This document shows positions 54,752 through 64,000 of a stretch of DNA of 64,000 bases, one piece after another. The stretch is taken from positions 416,714,283 through 416,778,282 of the forward strand of contig NC_085140.1 in assembly GCF_024139115.2 (NCBI RefSeq), in the 5' to 3' direction. The DNA comes from Armigeres subalbatus. Its lineage: Eukaryota > Arthropoda > Insecta > Diptera > Culicidae. The notes beneath the pieces are model-generated. The model did no database searches, was not told where the DNA came from, and worked only from the letters and a program-made list of their open reading frames with translations. Every line of letters starts with the position of its first letter. Position 1 is the first letter of the stretch. Position numbers and translations under genes: made by a program.

Positions 54752-56635
54752 TATAAAAAGCGAGATCTGTATGAACCGATGCCTGCGAAAGTGGTACATG
54801 CCACATTGAGATTCATAAAAGATGCATTTTCCCAAAAGTTTGTAAAAATAAATTCAATTTTACTATTTTCCGTAGCTAGATTGTAGTCATGTTATGAGTA
54901 ATGTATCTAAAGACAGTAGTGAAATCCATGCAAATGGGTACCATTTATGCCAAAAAAATCTACTACTGGCAACGGTTCATATAGGTACAACGAAGTAATG
55001 AAATTAGTTTCCAATGGAGTAAAATTTATTGCCGCACAGCAGCTTCATGCTCACACAAAAGTATTAGCTAGGAATGCAATATACTAAAACTTCCCATCTC
55101 AGATAGCAACATCAAGTGCTTCTCGTAGCTTGTGATGAGTTCACTTTGTAGCCATAAAGCGTAACAGTATATGGACCAACCTGCATAACACTGCCAGCCA
55201 GTGCAAAAGGCCGAAAACGTGCTCATCCAGTGTAGGTAATAGAAACCCCTTTTGTACTTCTCTAAGGTTGCATCGGTTGAACCTGTTTACCCATAGTAAC
55301 TTCTAGCTATACGACGTGAGCTGATGCTCAAAGAAGCATTCACTGGTTCCAGCTTTGCCTTTTGCAGTCGTGCGAAAAACTGTTCCCGTATATACTGCTG
55401 CTGCATCCATCGGATCGGTTTACTGAAAGCTCAGCTCAACAGGTCTTCACACAGGTTCACGGTGGCGGGCGCGCGCGTTCACGTTCATAGAGCTTCAAGC
55501 CGCCTCGCATGCTAATTATGTATGTTGTAGAAACATTAATAATAACATAATCATTTCAACACACCCGCCCGGTTTGGTTTCGGTGTGCACCGCACAGTGG
55601 CCGAAAGTTGGATCGAACCAACATATTTTTAAGGGTATGATGAAACCATTTTGTTGAACTTCTGGGGCAACATTTTGAATGAGAAAAATTCTTAAATTCA
55701 CTTATACATCTGGATAGATTGCTAGTTAAGTTCATGAAATTTGCAAAAAAAACTAAATAAATTTGACGACCTTTTTTTAATACTCTCCCCCTGTGGATCG
55801 TGTGGTGTCTCGTCAGTTTGTTGTGCTTTTAGGGTCGACCTGAGATATGCTACACGAGAACCGGCTTTTCAACTACATTTCGAATGAAAAAAAATCCAGC
55901 ATGACTGCTACCGTATGCAGTAGCTGCTCAATTAGTTGCCCAAATCGGTACAATGATCCTACACATTAATGTCAATCCGATCACGAATCACGATGAGTAC
56001 GAGTTGGTTAGGGTGGCTCGATAATTTAGTTCATAGTTTTCAATATTTTATGAGTATTAAAAAATTTAATTACCCTAAATAATTGACTTCGTTCTAATTT
56101 GATCAATCGAATATTCATGCTTTATTTGAACCCTGAGTAATTGGTGTATAGTTTAACCCAAATTCGCCGTGCCAATTCTGACACCTATCGCCATGCACAA
56201 CAACCCGCTACCAGATTGCTAGAATTAATATGATTGAATTCGCTTAATCACATTGACGCAGATTGCTTGTGATGCATCACTAATCACCGGCTACAGACCG
56301 AATAGCAATCAGTGTAAGTGTCGATATATGCCACTTCATCCCATACTCAAAGGAATACTCTGCCAATGGGGTTGATGTTATGCATATAAATTAAGATAAA
56401 TTATCTAATTAACAATGGCTGGCTGTGCGTTGGGCGGATAAATAAGTGATAAAAGCAGTCAAGCTGCCGCAACCGCGAAGAAGAATTTATGAATTGTGGG
56501 CACTGTCTCTGCAGCGTCTCGGTGATGCGCAAAGCATTTAGAAGCGATGCACTTGCAGTCAGATCGGTTACAATGGCAGAATGTGCTTTTCTCATCAAAC
56601 ACTCTTTGGATGTGTGACTGTTGTGCGGATTTTTA

Positions 56636-56874
56636 CACCCAACCAGCGACTGTTGGATTTTCTAACAATTCCCACCAAAACCTGTATAAGAACTGGGTTT
56701 ATGGGAAATTGTCAGATTCTTATTCGAAAAATGTAAGCTTACAAACAAATATAGAAAGGAAAAGCTTGCAAAATTGTAAGGTCTCATACTATATTTGTAT
56801 CAGAATCTAGCATTTTTGCATATGCTTATTCTTATACATAATTGTTAGAAAATCTAACAATGATCGGCTGGGTG
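56636..56874. mobile_element. 239-bp TA-flanked MITE (copy 2)
   Basis: Same element in the second unit; TA at 56634-56635 and 56875-56876. The right TIR has GGCTGGGTG instead of GGTTGGGTG. Confidence 0.85.
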
Positions 56875-58159
56875 TAGTTTTCTATATACATATTGTTCCG
56901 TCCGTTGTGGTCCGTGCGGAGATTGTTGATTACGAAACAATTATCCAATTACACACCATGTACAGTGATTGTTGACCATTATATGTATTGACGATAAAAT
57001 ATTCATAGTAATATGCGTTTATGGTTTAAAAGAATATTGAGTGAATTCAAAAGGGGAAGTCTGTAAATATTATTATAGAAGGATCTAACAATTATGATCG
57101 TTTATTGGACTGGAAAGGTTTTCAACATTTTTCTTGTAACTTTTGAAGCTTTTAATATGAGACATTAAGCTCATGTTACAAGTATTCCAACTATCTGTTT
57201 GAAGCAGAACTGCGAGTCTCAATCATCATATCGCTGATGTATATAGGTGGTTGGAATGCGGTTAAGCAATAAATACCGGACATGAGAATAAGGTAGGGAG
57301 TGCTGCCTATGTAGATCTTATCACTAGTTTGGGGTACTCGAAGTATGCTGAGTTTTACTGATTAAAATTGTTGAACACCAAAAATCTAATCCGAATATAT
57401 AACCAAATCAAATTTCCAAATAATCGAGGGTGAACACCACTCTCACGCGATAACATATCCAAATAATCAATTGATAAAAACTCGTTAGTGAATAAGAATC
57501 GTTTCTGTAATCGCATCTCGAATAAAAACATTTACCGTTACTTTTTGAACTTTTTTCCACACATAGGGGAGAGTGTTCCCAAACCGACCCCCGGTCTATC
57601 TCACAGATGGCGTTGTCGGCGAGTATGCCTGTATTGTCAGTAGAATACTGCCGCAGCACTACTAATTTGGACGTAGGCAGCCACCTTCCAAGGTTGTTTA
57701 CTACGCCATATTGTGTTTGAATTGATTTTGTGGCTGCAGGAGATATCGGTAAAATATTTATTGCGAAATTTAACGATAAGTTAACCTTACTGCTTATGGT
57801 CTTGGCTATGTTGCACGCTACTTAGGTTATACGACATGAGGAGGTATTGTTGAACGGCGCGCCATTTTGCAAAATAAGTCGGGGTGGTCTGAACTCGACC
57901 GGCTAGCAGTGGTCCGAAAGCGACCCCCCATTTTATTGCATTCTACCGCATGGTTTGATAGGGGAAAAGAGAGTGAACGAGTTCCTTAATGATTTCGTGA
58001 TAGATTATTTGCTGAGATGGGACAAAAAGGGGAAAGAATTTGGAATCTTGTAGGGTTAGACGATATAATATGCCCCCTAATGCAATACATCAATAACTTT
58101 TTACTTTTCAACACAATTCCTGCAAACTCTGTGTCTGGTAATATAACTCGGTGTCTCAA

Positions 58160-58459
58160 TAATATCAAATGTTGATAAGATATCAAAATGAGATATGGCC
58201 ATGATTGATATAAGAGATAAAAGATCAGACGATAATATCAAAATTTTGCATTAAAATATCATCAGAAGATCAAGTTATGCTATTTGTAATAAGTGATCAA
58301 TATCATGTGCCATTAGTTTGTTCTTATCCATAGCATATCTTGATATTTAAATGATATTTCGGTGCAAATTTTTGATATTGTTGCCTGTTCTTTTATCTCT
58401 TATATCAATCAAGTCCATATCATGTTTTGTTATTCTGTTCATGGTTTCTGCCCGGGTAG
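58160..58459. mobile_element. Foldback MITE nested in the 1.78-kb element (copy 2)
   Basis: Counterpart of 48080-48377. The terminal motif is the intact CCCGGGTAG here. Internal sequence (ATCAAAATTTTGCATTAAAATATC) is closer to a perfect palindrome than copy 1. Confidence 0.65.
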
Positions 58460-58473
58460 TCATTTATTTATCA

Positions 58474-58751
58474 TCAGACTAAGGCCGGAGTGGCCTTTGC
58501 TGCACATAAAAGACTTCTCCATTCAGCTCGGTTCATGGCTGCACTTCGCCAACCACGCAGTCTGCGGAGGGTCCGCAAGTCGTCCTCCACCTGATCGATC
58601 CACCTTGCCCGCTGTGCACCTCGCCTTCTTGTTCCCGTCGGATCGTTGTCGAGAACCATTTTCACCGGATTACTGTCCGACATTCTGGCTACGTGCCCGG
58701 CCCACCGCAGTCTTCCGATTTTCGCGGTGTGATTTGGTAGTCATTTGGTAA
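58474..58751 (-). pseudogene. RTE-like C-terminal fragment (copy 2)
   Basis: As copy 1, with 'SDSNPVKMVL' in place of 'SDSNPLKMVL' and 'AQRARW' in place of 'AQQARW'. The Val form matches the sister element at 22.2 kb, so it is probably ancestral. Confidence 0.75.
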
Positions 58752-60080
58752 GCTGTAAATGCATTGCCTGTGAGTTGTCATATGAAAATATTACAAAATG
58801 ATTTTTTTGTCGGTTTCGGACTACTATTTTTGATGTCAAAGCCCAGATTAATCCACCTAGCGGCGATGATGCCTTTCTCGTGCAACGTAAAATGTACTGA
58901 AAAAATCACATAAGAAAGGTCAAAAAGCACTTTAGGGAAATAGATCTCATATCTATCATTTTGCATGTTTTTGCATTAATTACTATGCATTGCCATAATT
59001 CTTTTTTTCTTAATTTTTTTTCAATTTTGAATTTTTTTTCCAAGGGGGACCCTTGAGAACCGTCAAAACCGTCAAAAGCGGTTCCAAATCGACTTTTTTC
59101 GCCCATAAGAGGCAAGCAAAAAGTTCCAGTATTATTTCCACGATATCACACCTTTTCATACGTTGCCATTTCGACAGTTTTTCACTCCGCTGGTCTCTGG
59201 TTATAGGACTGCTAAAATAGACTACGAAACTTGCCAAAAAAATCATTTTTCGCAACCTCATGGCCTCTGCCCAATGAGAATAGATAGTATTTATTTTCAT
59301 TGGCCTCTGCCATTTAGGGGGTTGGTTCGGGGCATTCTCCCCTAACATAAAAACCTTAAAAACACAACACAATGCTAATCAACATATGGGGCAGTGCAGA
59401 GGTTCATTATTTGACGTTTGAGCGGTGCCGAAATTCATTTTGCATGAACTCAATGCATGAAAGAGTGTTCATTTTTAGTAACATTTTTAGTAGTTTTTAG
59501 TGTTCATTCGATGCGCCTCCCCATTGAACTTCATTGTTGACATTAAATTGGTTTCAGTAAGGTCATTTTGATGATAATCTTGTGTTTATTATAAATTGAT
59601 TTTAAAATTTGAAAATTTTTCGCCTACGACAACGTGCCTACTTTTCACACCTGAGAAGTTATCAATTGATAATTCCAACCATTATCGTATGATAATGATT
59701 CAGCACAACCTTGCTCTCACTTTTATCTCTGTAGATATGTAGCATATCATGAGAGAAGTTTTCCGTAAGCTGTTACGATAATAAATTGATTGGGGCAGGA
59801 GGGGGGGTCTATACCGCATGATAAATCCCTTTAAAAGAGTTACAATTACAGGGGCACTGGTTCTGATGAAGCATTTCAACTTATTTACACAGCTGTGCGA
59901 AAAAAAAGTATGGCTCTCAACGCAAAAGGAGCGAGGACCAGGAAATATTTTTTTCTTTGATGCGCATGCGAAACTAGCTGCTAGATAATAATGACAAAGA
60001 TCCAGAAATTTTTGTCAGCAACAAAAAAGAAGACAATTTTGTTGCTAACTTTTCATCCCGTTATTTTGCATTATCTCTAC

Positions 60081-60504
60081 CAAGGATGTTATCGATCATT
60101 TAGTAATCTGCCTTCGATCATTTAGTAGTTTGTCAATAACTCATTCCAAAGGCTAAATTTTAAAATGTGTTATATGGTGGATATCTAGTGCAAAGGTTTT
60201 TCTACAACTCTGCCTAACAGTTCGTTGTTTGAATTTCACTAATAACGGAGCTATAGCGCTAGTAGCAGTAACTTAGACTAAATGATTGCATATTTTGTTA
60301 TCACTTAGTATAAGTATAGAAACTAGCACCGTAACTCCTTTAATAGGGGAATTCGAACATCGACCTGTTAAGGAGAGTTGTAGAAAAACTTCCGCACTAA
60401 AAGTCCACCATACAACACATTTTAAAATTAGGCCGGTGGAATGAGTTATTGACAAACTACTAAATGATCTAACGCAGATTACTAAATGATCGATAACATC
60501 CTTG
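60081..60504. mobile_element. 424-bp foldback element with 8-bp target duplication (copy 2)
   Basis: Identical layout and length to copy 1 in the second 10-kb unit; ATCTCTAC flanks it on both sides. Confidence 0.88.
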
Positions 60505-61052
60505 ATCTCTACACAAAATTTCGGTTTTATGCTATCGCAGTTTCTGCTTTTATGGAAATATTCGAGAATCTAACGCTGTTTACAAAAATAGCATCGTATT
60601 CTCGGAAATATCAAAGCATGCAAGGCGAATGATTCTTGTCATATATTGTGCTTGGATTCTGATGAAGATGTTGCGAGGTGCGTTTGTCAGTAACAAACTC
60701 TGTTGATGACAAAGTGTATATTGTTAGGCGTTGCTCGAATATTGGTTCCCTGGCAAGAACACAGAATTTTATCATGGCTTCTCGGTGGGGGCTGCCTTTC
60801 TGATTCTATTTCCTTCGCACTTGTATGCAAGTTTGATGAACTTGTTTCCATGGCTTGTAATGATTCGAAGAGGTTTTGCCTCCCTTTATCGTTGCTCGTT
60901 ATCAATTGAAAGCGATTTCTACAAACTCTGGCTCATGGATCAACTAGGTCCGAGCTCTATGACAGACAAAGAAAAAAAATCTGGCTCTAACATATCGGTT
61001 TTAAAAATATTTCGAGGGACACGAACAGCAAGACGAGCATATATGTATAACG

Positions 61053-61602
61053 TTGGTCACTGAGCAATGGAAAATATTATTTGTTGGGATGCGCAGTTTG
61101 ACCAGATTATTCTCGCAGGTGGCGATAAAGACGATTTTGATGGGCTTGATCCATTGGTCTTCCTTCCTTGTGAGTCTGCAGTTCTTCAACGAAGAACGCG
61201 CAGTGCGCAGGCATATTTCGCCGATGAGGAGGTGATGATCAAACGCGATATCGGCAGTACGTACATCAAGAAGGCTCCGTTTCCATTTTCGGCTGACGCA
61301 GATGCAATTTGATTTTTGTACAGCCGTCACGGTAGACCCATGTGACACTGCGAACCGGTCGATGACAGAAGAACGATCCCCCGATCACCATGTCGTTGTT
61401 ACCACAGAATTCTGCGAACAGTTCTCTTTTTCCACTCATTTCTCCGAGATCATGGCATAGCTCATGGTTCGAGTTGTCGGATCCGCGATATTCGCACTTA
61501 CAAATATTGATCACCTTTCGGAAATTCTGTTTACGACTGCATTGTGTTGGCTGCAGAAGTTCCTTTTGTCTTGCTGCGGTTGCACTATGGGGAAAAGAAT
61601 AA
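61053..61602 (-). pseudogene. RTE-like endonuclease domain relic (copy 2)
   Basis: Here the frame stays open through 'LGEMSGKRELFAEFCGNNDM', 'VIGGSFF' and 'RPVRSVTWVYRDG' before a shift; the other frame continues 'RKWKRSLLDVRTADIAFDHH'. Compared with intact relatives, several residues before the DHH motif are changed. Dead element. Confidence 0.72.
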
Positions 61603-61704
61603 CCATTAATCGAAAAAAATACTATCTCCAATTTGTTTAATTTATATATCATATGAAAGTATACACCCTAGTTAAGAGAATCGGAAACTTTTGCATTGAT
61701 TGAG

Positions 61705-62865
61705 GTACCTCCTCTTGAAAGTAGGCTTCCAAGCCTCTTGAAAGAATAATTCTGAGCTTGAAGGTAGTCTTCCGAGTCTCTTGAAGGAGCCTCTGAATCT
61801 ATTCCGCAGCTCTTGATAAGAGGCTTCTGCGCCTCTTGTGGAGAGACTTTCGAGCCGCTTGAATGACGGCTTTTGAGCCACTTAAAAGAAGGCTTCTTTT
61901 GCATTTTGAAAGGACGCCTCTTGAAAGAAGAATTCCGAGCTTCTGAGCCTCTTGAAAGGAGGCTTCCTAGCCTTTTGAAAGGAGGCTTCCAAGCCTTTTT
62001 AAAGGAGGCTTCCGAGCCTCTTGAATGGAGGCTTCCGAATCTTGTGAAAGGAGGCTTCCGAACCTCTTGAAAGGAGGCTTCCGAGCCTCTTAAAAGGAGG
62101 CTTCCGAGCCTCTTGAAAGGAGGCTTCCGAGCCTCTAGAAAGGAGGCTTCCGAGCCTCTTGAAAGGAGGCTTCCGAGCCTCTTGAAAGGAGGCTTCCGAG
62201 CCTCTTGAAAGGAGGCTTCTGAGCCTCTTGAATGGAGGCTTCCGAACCTTGTGAAAGGAGGCTTCCGAGCCTCTTGAAAGGAGGCTTCCGAGCCTCTTGA
62301 ATGGAGGCTTCCGAACCTTGTGAAAGGATGCTTCCGAACTTCTTGAAAGGAGGCTTCCGAGCCTCTTGAAAAGAGGCTTCCGAGCCTCTTGAAAAGAGGC
62401 TTCCGAGCCTCTTGAAAGCAAGCTTCCGAGCCTCTTGAAAGGAGGCTTCCGAGCCTCTTAAAAGGAGGCTTCCGAGCCTCTTGAAAGGAGGCTTCCGAGC
62501 CTCTTGAAAGGAGGCTTCTGAGCCTCTTGAAAGGAGGCTTGAGCCTCTTGAAAGGAGGCTTCCAAGCCTCTTGAAAGGAGGTTTGAGGCCTCTTGATTAG
62601 AGGCTTCGAGCCTCTTGAAAGGAAGCCTGAGCTTTTGAAAGAAGACTTCCGACTCTCTTAAAACGAGGGTTTTGGGCCTCTTGGAAGGAGACATATAGGC
62701 CTCTTCAAATGTGGCTTCCGAACCTTTTTCAAAGAAGGCTTCTGAACATCTTGAAAGAAGGCATTGGAGCTGCTTTGAAGAAGGCTTTCGAGAAGCGTAG
62801 AAGGATGCTTCTAATTCTGTTGCAACGAAGCAACTGAGTTTTTCTAAAAAAAAGCTTTCATGCCT
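61705..62865. repeat. 23-bp hairpin minisatellite (copy 2)
   Basis: Same array in the second 10-kb unit. From 62000 to 62520 nearly all units have the full loop (GAGGCTTCCGAGCCTC), whereas loop losses reappear at about 62535-62640. The minus frame 61999-62421 repeats 'EASFQEARKPPFKRLGSLLS' style residues, a direct consequence of the 23-bp period. Confidence 0.92.
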
Positions 62866-63839
62866 CTCTCCGAACCTTTAGATTCTATATTTTTGTTCAA
62901 AAGCATGTTTCTAACAAATTATTCAACATTTTGTTCAGATCAGGTAGATTGCATTGAAGTTTTTTTTTTAATTTGCTCATTCGACGTTTTGTCCGTTTGA
63001 TCTTCTGTTCTGCAGACCCTCATTCGCTGTTCTGGTTGAGGAGGGCAGGGTGTAATTGGCTTTGATTTACTGATCGCCATGAATGTTAACAAGACAAAGT
63101 TTTGAAATAAAAACACACAATTATCAAAACTTTATCAATAAGCTCCGATTGGAATTGTAATACGTCCGCCATTATGCAATTTTGTCCTAGGTACCCCCTA
63201 GGATCAGCAAAGGTACCCCCAGGGGTACATATACCCCAGGTTGAGAACCGCTGATCTAAGAGATAGTGATTAGTCTCAAATCAATGTACCGCCGTAAATA
63301 AGCATAAAGACAAGCATGATCTTCATACATTTTCATCATGTTTGAGGATCGAAATTTTAATTCGTAGCTATTCGATTTGGCAAAAATTTTACGAGGCATT
63401 TGTTTTCAATTTGAAATTTTGATCTTTGAGTGAATTATCTACATCTCTATTGTTTTTGATCTTCGAATCTGGAATTAATTATAAAGATACCACTTTTTTT
63501 ATGGGTTCCTACAACAGACCTGTCTTTATAATTATTTCCAACAGAAACGCGTATAAGCAGAATATATGTCTAAATGTAACTTTCATTGAACAAAAATCCA
63601 AACAATTTTTGTCTTGCTAGCAAAAAATCAGGCCAGTCGAATCGCTAAGAATCGAGATATTGACTTCCCAACATGTTTTTTTTTTATTGGAAACCGAGCT
63701 TATCTTCATAATTATTTCCACCAGTAACGGATGGAAGTAATGTTACTCTCATACAATAGTCCAGGCTTGTACCATCTACGAATTTGTGCGAATTGCTCAA
63801 TGCTATTGCTAAAATGCTTAATATTTTTATGTTTTGCTG

Positions 63840-64000
63840 AGCATCCGTTGTATAGCAAGGGATGTAGGGGCCAAGTTAGCCTTACAGACACATGTTTATG
63901 TTTTTCGCACTTTTATTAGCTAAAAATCATCTCCATGCAAGTTGCAGTTGTGGGTAGGTCGCTACAAATGATTTCGATTGGCTTTTGCTTGTGGGTTCTA
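63840..64000. other. Right flank of the tandem duplication, no gene
   Basis: Sequence not present in copy 1; nothing recognised in the 160 bases available. Confidence 0.4.

Larger units (their letters stand above)
57566..59342. mobile_element. 1.78-kb TIR element with nested insertions (copy 2)
   Basis: Counterpart in the second unit, TA at 57564-57565 and 59343-59344. Its right end (GGGGCATTCTCCCC) matches the left TIR better than copy 1 does, because copy 1 lacks single bases in G and C runs. Confidence 0.75.
53716..63839 (+). repeat. 10.1-kb tandem duplication, copy 2
   Basis: Collinear with 43621-53715. The last shared sequence is 'AATATTTTTATGTTT(T/G)GCTG' ending at 63839; the following bases (AGCATCCGTTGTATAGC) are not in copy 1. 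In several homopolymers and in the minisatellite it differs from copy 1 by small indels. Confidence 0.95.

Noticed and set aside
51611..62865. CRISPR-like regular repeats (23-bp units)
   Set aside because: There are no unique spacers; the units are contiguous, the DNA is eukaryotic, and no cas genes exist. It is a minisatellite.
43621..63839. LTR retrotransposon with 10-kb direct repeats
   Set aside because: The repeats abut with no internal region, no gag-pol, and contain nested MITEs; tandem duplication or haplotype stacking explains them better.

Overview
This is a eukaryotic, AT-rich, intron/intergenic-type window from a mosquito genome, most likely Aedes. The evidence is the repeat content: a Juan-like Jockey retrotransposon, Feilai-type tRNA-related SINEs, RTE-like non-LTR fragments and many TA- or 8-bp-flanked miniature inverted-repeat elements (MITEs) of the kind that fill Aedes genomes. 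I found no convincing host protein-coding gene, rRNA or functional tRNA. All recognisable protein sequence belongs to transposable elements, and most of it is broken. The species call is an inference from repeat families, not from a marker gene.

Layout. 1-10 kb: AT-rich DNA with several palindromic MITEs, two hAT-type MITEs of one family (352-841 and 9480-9959, opposite orientation, each with a perfect 8-bp target duplication) and a broken BED/hAT-like transposase relic (5934-6746, minus). 10-13.3 kb: no recognisable feature. 13.3-15.4 kb: a 2-kb element with ~320-bp terminal inverted repeats. 16.2-22.4 kb: RTE-like retrotransposon pieces on both strands; the main plus-strand copy is split by a 2.7-kb GC-rich repeat block and by a 416-bp hAT-type MITE inside its reverse transcriptase region. 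22.6-28.1 kb: two Feilai SINEs with perfect target duplications and a foldback MITE in otherwise plain sequence. 28.6-30 kb: two neighbouring copies of one segment, one of which has received two MITEs at a single TA. 31.3-33.7 kb: an internally deleted Jockey-clade element with reiterated 5' segments.

34.3-43.85 kb: a large foldback structure. Two long inverted arms end in the same ~300-bp domain and are filled with ~151-bp direct subrepeats, around a ~1.2-kb centre. A 4.54-kb Juan-like Jockey element (35081-39621, minus) sits in the left arm with a perfect 13-bp target duplication, and a Harbinger-type MITE lies near the centre.

43.62-63.84 kb: two head-to-tail copies of a ~10.1-kb unit that starts inside the right foldback arm. 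Each copy carries the same nested set: a 402-bp TA-MITE, a 239-bp TA-MITE, a 1.78-kb TIR element with nested insertions, a 424-bp foldback with an 8-bp target duplication, a decayed RTE-like endonuclease on the minus strand, and a ~1.1-kb minisatellite of 23-bp units each able to form a hairpin. The copies differ mainly by small indels, many in homopolymers. This could be a genuine recent tandem duplication or two haplotypes joined in assembly.

The genes do not form a pathway. The window records layered transposition, and several insertions can be ordered in time because empty or sister sites are present in the same window.
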